DNA from: Epiperipatus broadwayi
Taxonomy: Eukaryota; Onychophora; Udeonychophora; Euonychophora; Peripatidae
Assembly: GCA_028023455.1 (NCBI GenBank)
Contig: JAQFVV010000031.1
Coordinates: 5,190,237 to 5,254,236, forward strand
Direction: 5' to 3'
DNA length: 64,000 nucleotides
In this document: in pieces, positions 22,896 to 40,745 of the stretch
Position numbering within the stretch: the first letter of the stretch is position 1
Layout of the letters: each line of letters starts with the position of its first letter
The notes under the pieces: generated by a model
The model's database searches: none
Told to the model about the DNA's origin: nothing
The model's input: only the letters and a program-made list of their open reading frames with translations
Position numbers and translations under genes: made by a program

Positions 22896-25228
22896 ATGGC
22901 AATGATCAATCAGAGATCAGATTTGTTTAAACAACTCAATACATTTATTAATAATCTATAACATATAGTAATAAATATTTACAAAAAAAAATATTAATTT
23001 AACAATAATGGTCTACTATCATTTTTGTGGCTTAACACATTAAATTTCTCTGATTCAAATTTCATTATAGAAATCTGTTCTCAATTAATCTTTATTGACA
23101 CTAAAGAAACAAATTATTCAAAGTACAGTATATACAAAATGATATTAAATAACTCACTAAATATATACATAAAACAAAAAGGAAAAGCAAAATGAAAATT
23201 CAGTAATTCTAAATCTACCCCACTAATATAATTATTAGAATATTTCTAGATTGGGGTAAATATATTTATAACTATTTTAAAAAATATATATATAGTCACA
23301 CTATCATCTATATTTGAATGTAAGTCATAATAAAAATTAATGAAAGATAAGAAAACAATTTATTCAAGTTGATTAATTATGCACTCAGAAATAAAACAAT
23401 TACAAGTAGATATTATTAAAAGCTTATTAGTAATTAATATAGTTTTGTTTGTTCTATAGTTTGCACTTAGTGTTAAATATATAAAAACCTTACTTGAGGT
23501 TGCTGTGATGAATTAGTGTTGAATTTCCAGAGGGATCTGTAAATTTTCTTTTATTAATAATTATACATATTTATTGACTATGATCTCTATTCCTCTTTAT
23601 ATATCAACATATTATACATATCCATTCACTGCTCCCACTTTTAAAATGCAAGTGATCAAATTTGAAGATGAAACTTGAATACACACAACAAAAAATTCTA
23701 ATATATGAAATTGCAAATAGAAATAATAAAAACAAAAAAAATATCACATGAATAAATAAATAAATAAATAAATAAATATATATATATATATATATATATA
23801 TTCCAAGGAAAGCAAGCATTTCTCCATAGTTAAGAGTTTGTAAATTTGAATGCTAATCTCCATGCATAGCATTTTTGTTCAGTTAGTCTGTTGATATTTA
23901 TATATTGCATTCTACTTGGTTAGAAGCAAACACATACCAATTATCTCTTCTGAACATATAGAATAAATCCATTGAAGATTGTTATTTACTAGACCTTTAT
24001 AAAATAGACATTTTGATGGATAATATTATAATAACATCAACACTAACCTTGGAATACCAATGGTATTGGTTTTACCCCAAACCCATTGTAATGACCATTT
24101 TACTAACGATTAGTATTTATATTGTGGCTTCAATATATATAAGAAAATGGTTTAAAGAAACAGTCAATTTCTAGTATTTTCACATTTCTTTTTCTTATTT
24201 TCATAACAACAAATTCAAGCTTGTAGAATAAATCAAATCATTAGTTCATTCCTGCTAATTATAAATTGAAGTTTGTCACTTTACCAGCTAAGATTAAATT
24301 TCTAGTTTTCTTCCATTCAAATTATAAAGATTTTGTATTAATTTTAAAATATAGGCATTAAATTTTAAGTTTCTTATCATTACTGTTTTTAAATGCTGAA
24401 CGGTTTTTTTTATTAAAAAATGACTTTAAGTGTTGATGGTTTTGTTGGTAGCCATCAGGTGAAGAAAATGCCAGATTGTTTTCTCATACTAGCTAAAACC
24501 TATTGTTACAAATTAATCAAACAAAAAATTAAAACACATTTTTATTATTATTATTTTATTTAGTCTTCATTATTCCAATCAATCACTTAGCAAATATTTT
24601 GACCTCATATATTTTGACCTTTGATTATGTCTGTCTTATAAGTCCATTAATTATTATTTTAGTTAATGATATTAAATGAAGAAAAAAAAGTTCATTTCTA
24701 CAAATAGACAAACATATCAGTTTATATGTATGTTTATATATGTTATATTTCATGGGAATAAACAAGTGTGTAGGATAAATTATTTACCTATCAATTGCCT
24801 GAATTCAAACAGCAAGAAAAACTAGGATAGGTGTGATGGTTGGTTGTAAGTCATTTCTTACAATACCCCTTCCTTAACAGAGTTAAAATTTTAAACTGTA
24901 TTTTAAATTTTATCACTCACAAGTATGTTAACAATTATTATTTTGGGTTTGGTGAGGGGTTTCTATGTCAATTTCCTTACTTTCTAACATTTTTCCTATT
25001 ATTTAACAGCTGGTTTTGGGAAGTTCAAATAGTGTGCTGGATTTAGGGCTTTTATGGTTTTATAATGAAAGCACAACAAAGACTGTGTATCTGTTATAGA
25101 AGGCACATGAAATTTATTTGCTAACCTTCTCCATGCTCCTTTACCAAATATCAAAACTTGTTTGCTTTAGTTAGTCTCTGGGTTTTCCAATGTTGCATCT
25201 GGGGTGTTTTGGGGAATACCCCTTAAAA
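22896..25228. other. AT-rich intergenic DNA, no gene seen
   Basis: Contains a (TAAA)n/(TA)n compound tract at 23751-23801. No reliable coding signal. The 68-codon frame at 24840-25046 has no recognisable motif. Confidence 0.55.
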
Positions 25229-25239
25229 ATAATTATCTC

Positions 25240-25242
<3 letters not shown>

Positions 25243-25315
<73 letters not shown>

Positions 25316-25505
25316 TTACCCTCCCCCCCAAACATTTATTATAATTAATTACTTGAGGGGTGATTTTTATTAATAAAAAAAAAATAATATATTATAAAAA
25401 TTTTTAAAAATATGGTGGGGGGGGGAAGGTATAGAAAAAAAATAAATATAAAAATAAAAAAAAAAAAAAAAAAAAATAATAAAAAAAAAAAAATAAAAAA
25501 AAAAA
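25243..25505. repeat. (TA)n array followed by suspect homopolymer-rich sequence
   Basis: A ~68-bp (TA)n array is followed by C7, A-rich, G8 and long A/T runs with almost no complexity up to 25505. It then returns abruptly to ordinary sequence. This pattern is what assembly or consensus failure at a long dinucleotide repeat often looks like, though true low-complexity DNA is possible. The left end of the long direct repeat lies 85 bp beyond it. Confidence 0.75.
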
Positions 25506-25590
25506 GCAGTGCACATGCGCTTTGCAGATTTTAACTATAAATGACTGAATACAAACACTTCAAACACATGATAAAGTCTTTGGGAAAAGA

Positions 25591-28500
25591 TATAATTATA
25601 TTACTAAACAGTTCTATGACTTGGCATATCATAATCTAAACAACTACCTTAATGCAAATCAAGGAATAAACAATACGATCTCAGGGAACTTCAAAAACAC
25701 TGTTGAATTAAATATAATACATTGGCCCATAATTTATAATTTTAATTTATAATAAAATGTAATGATATAACTTGAATAACTGCTTTACTGTGTTTAACAA
25801 TTAGATAATGACAGAAATAGGGTATTTTAATCTCACATCATCATCTAAAAAATATACTAACTTGGCAACTTTTCTTATATGTTTATCAAGTGGCAACTGA
25901 TTTTTATAACGTTTGGATAAAGAAAACAAGATTGTCAGACACAAGCAAATTTGATATTATAACTATAAAATAACATATCTATTTTATTATAGATCTATGA
26001 AATGTGGAAATGTGGAAATTAGTACCGGAATGCATACAAGAATAACTCAAGACATAGTTATTTAATAAACAAACAAATCATTTATTATACTGAAAATTTA
26101 ATTTAAGTAATTATTTACAATAAGACTGCTTGTCTTAATGACTTAATATTCTTAAACAAACCTTGAACATCAGTTTGGGATTATCCCTATTATTACATTA
26201 TTTATACTCTTTTTGAAATCTGAAATTAACAACAAAATTTGATCTTCTAACTTTGCATATCTGTTTTACTTAAGCATTTCATTCAAACATGTCAGTGACT
26301 ACATAATATAGTACATTGTTGGCATAATAGATACTTATGAGAGGATTTTCTATTGATTAATAAAATAAATCAATCTAACATATTTGGCCATCAACAAAGC
26401 AACTTTTTCTAACTAATGAAATAATCTTTTTTTTAAAAAATTACATATAATTTTCACACATAACAATGAAATCATCATCATTCTGATGGTTTGATGATTT
26501 ATAATTCTGTATTAAATGAATATAATATGTTTCAAACATTTATTTCCCGTTTTTAATTTCAATAACTCTATACGTTTATTTAAATGAATATAGTGTGCTT
26601 CAACATATTTATTTCCCATTTTCATTTCAATAACTTTATACCTTTATACTCACGATATTATTCATATTACACGTGTGTGTGTGTCTAAGCAACAATAATA
26701 GAAAACAATCTTTTCTACACATCATCCATTCATCAAGAAAATATTAAACAATTACTTTGTTTCGGACAATGTCATAAACCAATAAATAAAATAAGACACT
26801 AACATTACACCAAGAATTTGATTTCATCTATCTATCTGGCCACATATTAATAACACAGAGCTATATTTTCACAATTATATAAACCACACGTTCCAAGGTG
26901 AATTCACATGAGGAGCAGATAAACTCTTTACTTAATACTTCTACAATTATTCATCTAATTCCGAAATACACCATTGGTGGGGATTTTGTCCTCATCACCA
27001 GGACTATAAGAAAACATTTAACTTCAAAACTATCATTCCATCATATGCATATAACATAAACTAGGCTCTACTCATGGAAAATTATTGAAATATAAATAAA
27101 TTGGCAAAATCTCTCATGCCTACAAATATTGGAACATAATCCAGATTACTTTCCATTCCCAAAGCTCTTCTACATATCGAACATTATATATACACATTGG
27201 GAGACAAATACACACAGATAACCTACTAATCCAATCAATTCTTTAGAATACGACAATGTCCAAAATTTATAAAAAAATATTCACAAGCAGAACTTTATCA
27301 AACAAGTGTTATAATTGTGCAAACAGACACACACATGCGAACAAGAATATATAAAAAAAATTAATAATTCTAAGTTATATACTATGCGAGCAACACAGTA
27401 ATTAAATAATACATTAAAGTATAACCTTTAATTCAGAATAGACTGTAAATTACTTTTAAAATTTATATTTATAATTATTACAAACGAGTTTCTTTATCAT
27501 CTCTAGCAAACTATTTTAATTATACGTTTGTTGATTTTCATGCCAAAATTCTCAATTTTGAGATAATAAAATATACAAAATAAATGTCAACCTCTCTCTA
27601 ATAATATAATAAAAAAAAATATTTATTTCCTTTACCTTTGTAAAAGAAAAATAAGGCATATTTGTATAAAATCAATTTTTACCAACGTATCCACTACTCA
27701 TGAATACACATTCCGAGATGATCTAGGATATCATAATAGCCCAAAATTATAAATAAAACATAATTTTAAATATACCTATCTGTCTATCATATACATTAAC
27801 AATGACAAGTAATAAAGGAAAGATAAAGAAACAAAAGTTATTTGTTCTATGATTTAAAATAAAAACGTTCACTTGCAAAGTTTTACTCCAGGTTTATGAA
27901 ACAATATGGAGGGGAGTGGATTCCAAACTGAATTCAAACTTAAAATGAATTTCTGTAGGATAACCAAAAAAACCAATAATATATAATCATAAATTAAATA
28001 TGATGCAGCACCTCCAGTGTTCATAGCATAGCTATTTGAGCTACTAAATCACACATAAGTAATCAATTTCTTTTTTTATTATGACAGAAATATAAGCCAT
28101 TTTTAGCAACAGTTGAACAGTAATTATTTCATTCACTCTGTAGTAGTTTTACATTAAGTAAGCAATTGTTCTTAAAATTTTCTTATATAGCATTTGACAT
28201 TTTTAATATAGTATATGCATAGTTTATTTTAAAATATTGTCAAATAATATATCATGATTCATTAGTAATTCCACAATTAATAATACTTTATTATTATAGT
28301 GCATCTTTATCAAAGAGAACAGAAACACAACCGCATTCATGTCCTTCCATTCCATTTAAGCATGTATCTAAAGATTAGCATCCTTTGATTATTTGGGTAA
28401 TTCACATTTATTTCTTTCATTAAAAACACATATTATTCTTAGAAATACCAAATAAATAAATACTGTCATTTTTCCATAATGAATTTAAGAATGGTGTGAT

Positions 28501-29795
28501 ACATTAAAATACACATATCTTTTAAATTTTTATATTTAACTTTTATAAAAGCAAGAAATAAAATATAGTGGAAAATTAAAATAAATTCTGAAAAACTGTT
28601 CTGCACATATTTCTGAGAGATATACAACACAAATAGATAATTGTAAAGTTCATGCATTTTATTTTTATTCATAATGATAATTAAATGAAGTACTGCAAGC
28701 TTAACATTATCAATATTCATTTTAAAATTTTAATAAGGATAAGGTGGTTAATTCAAACGTTTAAAATTAAGGAGAGAAATGAAAAACCAATGTACCTTCT
28801 TAATTTTTTTAGCCCTGCATTCCAATTGAAGACCTTTCCATAATGAATTTCTTATAACCTTTCCAGAAGTTTATACCAAAGCTTTTTGTTAAAATTAATT
28901 TGACTTCAAGAAAAAAATATATTTGTTACAGCAGGGAAGATCAATTTTACTGGCTGCACTTATAACAATAATGAGCAATTTTAAATTTTAACTCTCTGTT
29001 AAATCAAAAAAGGTCATTTCCCTTCAAACAGGTCAACTCCCACCTTTTTGCTCTTAAGCTAATTACATATGCAAGAAATCTTTTTCTTTTTTTTAAAAAA
29101 AATCATTTTGATTTTTACAATTAAATCAAGACAAAAAATAATATTAATAACAAAAAAACTTTTACAAACTGGAAAGAAATGAATATTAATTAACTGTTAA
29201 ACAAGATGATGAATAATTTATTTAATTTATAAAATAATTCACCTATCCAAATATCCATTAATCATTGGGAAAAAATATATGTGCTAAATTATTAAATATA
29301 ATTTCTGTACTTTAAATGTCTTTATTGTAAATGTACTATTGTTTAATGTTATTAAAAGATGAAAATGAAATGAAACATGATACAGATGTACATACACTGT
29401 ACTATAAATATTAAATTATCTTGACTAAATATAATTGAGATATCTGTTAATGTGGATAAAGAGATAAGTATCAATGAACAAGGCATTAGGAAACTATTCA
29501 AATCAATACTAAACACTAACATAAAATAACTTTGCATTTTCCTGCCAAAATATACCAATTCCTATAATAAACAACCCCTCTTTCTTGCATTAAATACTTC
29601 ATTTATTATAATAATAACAATAAATACTGATAAAGGCGTTAATCAAATGCATAAACAATCAATATCTAAGACTTTAAACAATCTCCAGCAAAATTTTTAA
29701 AATTCTAAGTCTATTTCATTTTTGTTTAATACAATACAACTATTCACTACAGATACAAAGTATCTCAACTCCTTGGGCCCACTCAGAGGGTCACA
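25591..29795 (-). mobile_element. Long direct repeat copy A (putative 3' LTR, left-truncated)
   Basis: Colinear with 33266-37900 at roughly nine bases in ten by eye, over 4.2 kb. The right edge is sharp: GAGGGTCACA, i.e. the minus strand begins TGTGACCCTC, the TG start expected of an LTR. Just outside, the minus strand reads AAGGACAGGGAATT, a purine-rich stretch where a polypurine tract belongs. The left edge starts within TATAATTATATTAC with no matching flank, next to the suspect (TA)n region, so the far end of the LTR seems lost. Small open frames inside (28466-28720, 29352-29558) are conserved in copy B but have no recognisable domain. Confidence 0.65.
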
Positions 29796-29947
29796 AATTC
29801 CCTGTCCTTATTAAGAAAAAAATGAATTAAGTAACAATGTTAGGTTATGTTAATCATTATCAAACAACACAAATAGAATTAATTCACACTTTAGGAAACT
29901 ATGCATACAGAATTTTATATTCACACACTTTTTAATTATCTGGTACT
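29796..29947 (-). other. 3' UTR and polypurine-like tract of the gag element
   Basis: About 150 bases lie between the last gag stop (29948) and the putative LTR edge. Minus-strand AAGGACAGGGAATT abuts TGTGACC, the usual place for plus-strand priming. Confidence 0.45.
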
Positions 29948-30978
29948 TTAACTGGTCACACTGTAATTAGTAGTGGTTTGCATGCCACTCATGGATAGTT
30001 GAACACCATCATCATTCCTCCTTAGAATAGAATGAGGATTATAATAAGACCGACTCTTTATTTGTGACTTGGGTTGGTACCTACTTCTGCTTCTAGCTAA
30101 TCTATTTTGATATCATGGGGATCTACCTTGTATGTTTATGCTATTTACAGAGGCAAGGGATTCCCCATTCACCCTGGTCTTACCATCACTCACTTTATTA
30201 CTAATTTCATTGAAATCTAATAGGTCAACAACCTCCTCAATGGTTTTCCTATATGATGCTATTAAGACCTGTTCTACATGGCAAGGTAGGTTGTGCCGTA
30301 ATATGCAAACAATTTGTTGTTCAGATAAAGGGTAGACAGTGAAGGACTTCAAATTTCCAGCCTGTTTCCTGAAAAATTGAGTGTATCTACCCTTATAATG
30401 ATTGTACTTTTCTTGAGATATTTGGTACTTCAAGTTGTCCTGCCTGTCCTTTCCCCAAAAACTATTTAACAGCAAATGCTTAAAATCTTTGTAAGTACAT
30501 TGTTTATCAAACAAAGATTGCAACCAATCCTTAGAAGATGAGTACAGATGGTTGCTAGCAATAGCAATTCTCTCCACTTTTGACAATGGACAAAGTAAAA
30601 CAACTTGACCAAGTTTTGCAAAAACTCAAAGGGGTTTTCCAAGTATTCCTCTTTAAAAGACTTAATGGTTAGAAACTTAAGGGTTGGAGAATCATGTGAA
30701 TCTCTCTCATGATTTATCCCCGCTTTCTCTGATTCTAACTTCTGAAAATCTATTCTGATGTGCTCTCCCTCCTCTATCAATCCTAAAGAATACTGATCAA
30801 CTAGACCATAACATACTTCCTTAACCTGATTGGCATTCAACTCTGCAGCACCTAATGGCCTTACATCCATCTTTAAATGCTGCATTTGGCATAAAGAATC
30901 TTGAACATATCTCTCTAACCTAGTTTGGAATCTCTTCCACTCACAACTCATTTCATTTCTAAGTCTATCTTCTGCCAT
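29948..30978 (-). pseudogene. Gag-like ORF B of the LTR element (one frameshift)
   Basis: This ORF runs from Met at 30978. About 125 residues in, near NPFEFLQNLVKLFYFV, the frame shifts. It then continues as LSKVERIAIASNHLYSSSKD with WLQSL, FKHLLLNSFW, YTQFFRKQA and QQIVCILRHNLP, the tryptophan/aromatic helical pattern of the retrotransposon Gag capsid domain. After a second break at 30113 the reading continues to a stop at 29948 as an Arg/Ser-rich tail (RLARSRSRYQPKSQ). No CCHC knuckle is visible, so RNA binding may rest on the basic tail. No protease, RT or integrase follows before the LTR edge. It is expected to form capsids with help from an autonomous partner. Confidence 0.7.
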
Positions 30979-31081
30979 GTCTGAAAAAAACTTGACTATC
31001 TACAAAACTCTTTACACTGTCTATTTCTACTTACAAATTCTGATATCCTTCACTCACCTCATTTAATTTAGTTACCATGGT

Positions 31082-31987
31082 TCACACATCCTCATCTCCT
31101 ATCTCTAGATGATCTATTCTTGTGCTGATGTGTCTAACTTGGTAAATCATATCTTGATTGGTCCCACCTGGTTCTAATTTCTGTGCCTCTATTTGCAAGC
31201 TTAAATTTTTAATCTGGTTTTGGCACTCACTAATCTGGTCATCTATTTTTGAGGTGCGATCTACCCTTCTATTCTGATGTTCTATTACACTTTCTCTGAC
31301 ACCTTCTATCTTTTCCTCAAATATTCTAAATTTCTGTTCAATGTCTATAGTACATTCATATGCATACCTACTATATAACTCTTGATATTCTTGCCCCTTG
31401 TTTACAATCATCATTTCTGGTCTTGTGAAATTTTCCAGTATTTCTTCCCTAACCTGAATTCTTGAGTTCTCACTGTCTACTCTAATTTGCTGCAGCTGGT
31501 CCTTAACATCAACTTCTATCATTTCTATCTTACGGGTCTGACTTTTAACATCCTCTCTAATCTCTTTCATCTCTAACATTTGTTTATCTGAATTATTTTT
31601 TATTTCTGTCATCTTTGACATCATACTATCTTTCATCTCTAACATCTGTTTATCTGAATTACTTTTCATCTCTAACATTTGTTGAGCTAAATTATCTTTC
31701 ATCTTTTTAAAATTTTCCTTTGACATCATACTATCTTTCATCTCTCTAACATTTTCCTGGGATATCATTGCTGACAATTTTTGATCAAGGTTCTTATTTA
31801 TTGCAACAATCAATTGGGAGTAATCAAATGCTCCTCCCAATGAGACATTTTCTGACTTACTATCTTGTATATTTTTCAAGGTCATGGTATCATTTCCTGA
31901 ATCCATATCAGGAGATAAGACAATTACATCAGGAGATAACACTTCTTGAGACCTGCCCAAATCTTCACAAATATTAAACTCTTCCAT
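31082..31987 (-). CDS. Coiled-coil ORF A of the LTR element (301 aa)
   Basis: An intact 301-codon frame upstream of the capsid-like ORF on the same strand, with a 103-bp gap. Residues 1-55 are acidic. About 65-190 form a long coiled coil with a repeated block (NSDKQMLEMKDSMMSK and NNSDKQMLEMKE), and there is a further helical segment at 215-300. There are no membrane or enzyme motifs. The position, first ORF after the putative 5' LTR, suggests a Gag N-terminal (matrix-like) or accessory protein. A decayed relative with the same features is spread over 39617-40745. Being open in one copy does not prove function. Confidence 0.6.
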   Translation of the reverse strand: MEEFNICEDLGRSQEVLSPDVIVLSPDMDSGNDTMTLKNIQDSKSENVSLGGAFDYSQLIVAINKNLDQKLSAMISQENVREMKDSMMSKENFKKMKDNLAQQMLEMKSNSDKQMLEMKDSMMSKMTEIKNNSDKQMLEMKEIREDVKSQTRKIEMIEVDVKDQLQQIRVDSENSRIQVREEILENFTRPEMMIVNKGQEYQELYSRYAYECTIDIEQKFRIFEEKIEGVRESVIEHQNRRVDRTSKIDDQISECQNQIKNLSLQIEAQKLEPGGTNQDMIYQVRHISTRIDHLEIGDEDV

Positions 31988-32149
31988 AATATTTTATATT
32001 TTTACTTATTAATATTCACAAACAAAGAAAAAGAAAGGTACATCAGCTTCCACTCCCCCCTGCTGGATTTAAACAATCTAAATTTCCCATCATCACTTAC
32101 AAATACTTAGGGTCTTTCTAATAGGTTTAGTTGTGTTATTCCATGCAAC

Positions 32150-33265
32150 ATTCGGCTTCCACATCTGATAGCAACATTATTATACTGTATAGTCTGACAA
32201 TATAGATCCCAAACATTAATGACTTAGCTGGATAAAATATCTATATTCACCTACACTTATACTGTGCATTAAATTGACTTCTATACAATAATGAGGGCAA
32301 CACAATTTTAATAAGCATGATTATTAAGCTAAGTTCTCTGTGCCATTCAAAACTATAACTAATATTTACAATACTATACCATTTTTATTTATCAAATTTT
32401 ATATGTTGGTTGTATACAATATAATCCTATCAGACAAACATCACTATAATTATCAAGCCCACCAAAGCCACAACGTATCTTATCTATACCACAATATCTA
32501 TGCATCAAACACTGGGACGCCAGAAACCAACTCCATATCTAATCATTGTGACCTGACACATCAAATATCAACATCCAGCATTATAATTATCCCACCATTA
32601 ATCAATCATGTGGCCACATTGGCGCATCAGAAAACCTAGTCTATGTGTAGCTTGACTACACATCGTGCATCCATGTTAGTCACCAGAAAACATACTTCTC
32701 ATCATCATCAGTCAATCAATCTAGGCCTAATAACCAGATGTCAAAAACTATTCCTACATTTAAACAACAATTAATCAGGCTACTACATTGCACCAGAAAT
32801 CCCAACTATAATCACCATCATTGCAAAACAATATATTGAATGCCAAGATACCTAACCATTAACCAATCAATGTCAATCGATGCCCCAAAGTTGGCATGCC
32901 AGAAAACATACCCTCTAACCTACACTCCCAACCATTCATATACATCATGTGAATAACTGCCCAGGGCACCAGTTCTATTAATGAATAGAACAATATGACA
33001 ACATATCTTATACAAAATTATTACTGAGACTCTTTTACCTAAGTCTACATTTAGCTCAGCTCAGTGGGAGACTAAAGGAAGTTCACAGGATATATGATTA
33101 TAAATAAATGAAAAAAGAAACATGATAAAGCATTAAATATAATGTAAATCCTTTTGTTAATTAATTACATGATAAAAAATCACAATGTTTATTTGTACAG
33201 TCTATTAAAATACCCTTTTTAACTTAATTTCTTCCCTCATCCAAGTATAACATATATCAGCTTAC
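32150..33265 (-). mobile_element. Left part of the putative 5' LTR, with possible primer-binding site
   Basis: Irregular repeats marked by CCAGAAA(A)C sit near 32520, 32682, 32788 and 32899. They are followed by TTACTGAGACTCTTTTACC and TTAGCTCAGCTCAGTGGGAG. Related landmarks occur at 16.1-16.8 kb and 52.4 kb. On the minus strand GTTGCTATCAGATGTGGAAGCC (about 32172-32151) lies between this block and ORF A. It has some likeness to a TATCAGA-type primer-binding site, but I cannot match a specific tRNA. I infer that the LTR continues from copy B to about here. Confidence 0.4.
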
Positions 33266-38001
<4,736 letters not shown>

Positions 38002-38133
38002 TAGATTGCATCTGCTATTTTTACAAAGTTTACCCATTTATATATCTCAACTATGTTAACACTTTCCTGATATTATCCTGAATTGTTATTAACATCCAAA
38101 AGAAAACTTTAAGATATGGGCATTATACATGCC

Positions 38134-38420
38134 TCAGATCTCCATTCCTTGGTTTACCAAAAATGCATTGGGACCTGTTCGCTTAATGATAGTATATGGT
38201 CCCTCATACATATTATTAAACTTATGATACTTACCTTCCTGCAGTTTACTAGGATGTGGAGTTTTTGTTAGCACTCTGTTTCCAATTCTGAATTCATGTT
38301 TAGACCTTTTGACATTCTGATTTCTATGATTTGCTTTCATAGTAATTCACTTTGAATTTGCAATATATTCTTTATTAATCTCAGATTTAGTAGCTCTGGA
38401 ATTGTCTTCATAATATCTGA
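38134..38420 (-). pseudogene. Gypsy-type integrase C-terminal fragment
   Basis: The 68-codon open frame (38340-38134) reads MKANHRNQ...FRIGNRVLTKTP...LQEGKYHKFNNMYEGPYTIIKRTGPNAFLV. This is the SH3-like end of Ty3/Gypsy integrases: a VG-type V..G..V strand, then GP(Y/F) and a final strand. Upstream, after one stop, the frame continues (ATKSEINKEYIANSK). It lies on the same strand as the gag-type remnant at 39.6-40.7 kb, in the right order for a single decayed Gypsy element. Confidence 0.75.
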
Positions 38421-39616
38421 CTATTTGATGCATTCCATACAAGAATACAAAATAAATTTATACAACAGTCTCAGACTTATCTTCTGCTAGCTTAAACTTA
38501 TGTTCAGTTGAGTGACTCAATATGGTAACATTCTATATTTAAGAGGATAATAATAAAAATAAAACTAAGGTTTAATACAAACAAATAGGTGTTTTCATTT
38601 ATGACATAATATCATTGGATAAGTCTCTTCATTTGTCAGTGTCTGTATTCTTGTTCAAATTTCTCTATGTACAGATAAATCTATTCTCTTCTTACAAAAT
38701 CATAGTGGATTCAACTTCTCTCCAAAGTCCTTTTTCTGTTCCAATGGTCAGCAATCTTTGAAGGACCTTTTCTAACATATGCTTTTCCTTTTAAGCATTG
38801 TCATTCACATGCTTAATGAGCATGAAGGGGCCCTCAAATGTATTTACACAAGTTGTAGTACTGGAAACCTTTCTGTTTAATCGATTGTGGTGGGTTATTT
38901 TCCATCATCAACTGATAATTTTTCATAATTTCTTCCTCAACTTCATCAGATAAAGAATTAATGTGTCATGATACACATTTAAGATGATGTGATATATTGA
39001 TTTCGCTTTTGTCTTCATCATAATGTTCTTATGAGAACAATCTCTTGTGAGAGCCATTGTGATTGGTAATGCTTCATTTCGATGATTGCCACTTAGTTCT
39101 CCAGTGACATATTTGTGGTTTTGATAGTGCATACGAATGTGGCATAGTCATTCAAAAATATCCATCCAATCCATCTGCTTTTGTACCTTCTTCTATGTAT
39201 TCATCCATAAAGCTTACAACACATGGCATGTTTATGTGTGGGTTCAGTATATGGTTTTCAAAACTAGCTTGTGAAACATTTTGGATTATTTCTTCCAACT
39301 TGGCAGTTATAAATTGTTTTTCCATCACAGGTATGTTGTTTGACTTGTGGTACATCAGAAGATTGTGGGGTTTCAATTTCCCTTGATATTCAAAAATATC
39401 ATCAGAATATCATTTTCTAGACTCCTGAAATTCACAATCTAACTTAAATTTCATGTTATTCCTAAGAAGTGTTGTCAATTGGTATGAGTTCTCTACCTGA
39501 CATTATATATTGCACAAGACTTCTGTGGATATTGCTAAAGTTTTTGTGTTATAAGGTATCTCTGCTTGACTTTTATTCATCCTTCTTTCTAAGTTTTGCA
39601 GATCAAGTTCTACCAT
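38420..39616 (-). pseudogene. Unresolved retroelement interior
   Basis: Two short minus-strand frames (38923-39132 and 39152-39376) lie between integrase and gag-type remnants. Neither shows a clear protease, RT or RNase H motif. Most of pol is missing or unrecognisable. Confidence 0.4.
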
Positions 39617-40745
39617 TTAAACAGTGCTACAATAATTCTCTGTGTCATCACTATGCTGTGGGATAATATGGTGGATGTAGCAGCTTTCTTGTGTGAAATT
39701 TTTCGGAAGTATTTGTGATTTGTTCTGGATGTCATCATTAGGTATTCCACCTTCTCTATCTTGTGTAATAAAAATATGATCTAATTTTGCATGAATAGCC
39801 TGAAGTTCCTCCATGACTTTAATCTTGTGTCTTCCTTGGTTTTTTCTAATCTCTTTCCTGAAAGTTTCATGGCTCTCACAGACATCTTTGAGTTTTACAT
39901 CTATCTGGGTGACAATATCATCCATATATCCTGTATACTGCTCACAACACTGTATAATCCTTTCATCCATCACTTCTCTCAATCTTTCCATCCCTTGTTT
40001 TTAGTTCAGCACTATCTCTCTGCACATTTTCCAACCCTAATGATAATTGTCCCATGTTCTCAATTTAATTTATTTTCGATTACCTCTATTTTTGCCTTTG
40101 TTCTTGCTTCTACCCTATTCACATCTCCTTTCAAATTTTGTTTCAAAAGACATGTCTCCTTTCAAATCTGTTTCTAATTTGCTATCATCATCTCTGCTTG
40201 CCATACTCTCTAACTTCACAGTCATATCTTCCCTCATGGCATCCATTTTATTACACATGCTAGTGTTTATTTTTGTTTCCATGCTATTTATGCTGGATTC
40301 GATATTGGCATTGATTTTCACCTCCATACTTTTCATATATTTTTTCATATTATCCACCTTATTGCTCATGCTACTCATGTTTACCTCCAAGTTTCTCATG
40401 TTCTTATCCATTTGCCTCTAAGTTGTGCATACTTGCCATCATTTCTCTAAACATTTGTTGTGTGATGGTCATATTTTCAGTATCCTGTACTAAATTACTT
40501 TCAGATGCTTAAATAATCTCATTAGTGGGGGCTTCCTGCATCTGGAAAGCTATTTGACTTTCTCCTTGTTTCTGTGAAGATTGATTTTCCTCCATCACAG
40601 ACCTCCTAGGAGTTTGGATCGGTGAAGATCCCTCCCCATTACTACTACTAGTATCATTTTTCCCTTCTAAAACAATAGTACCTAATGTCTCTTCCATAGT
40701 CTCCATAATTTTGTTTGCAAATATTACTCCACTTCTAAGCAACAT
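39617..40745 (-). pseudogene. Decayed coiled-coil gag-type ORF, related to ORF A
   Basis: Three pieces in order: 40745-40509 (acidic/Ser-rich N-terminus, MEETLGTIVLEGKND), 40411-40115 (methionine-rich coiled coil with MDKNMRNLEVNMSSMSNKV) and 39991-39617 (helical, RLREVMDERIIQCCEQYT). The order of composition mirrors ORF A at 31987-31082: acidic head, Met-rich coiled coil, helical end. The end segments LQAIHAKLDHI and VRHISTRIDHL even look alike. Frameshifts separate the pieces. Confidence 0.6.

Noticed and set aside
32340-32639. 99-codon plus-strand frame
   Set aside because: Lies in the LTR-like block opposite the gag orientation; low-complexity composition and no motif.
39469-40421. Plus-strand hydrophobic frames of 60-128 codons
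   Set aside because: They are the antisense of the coiled-coil gag remnant; Lys/Glu/Met codons read backwards give Phe/Leu/Ser/His.
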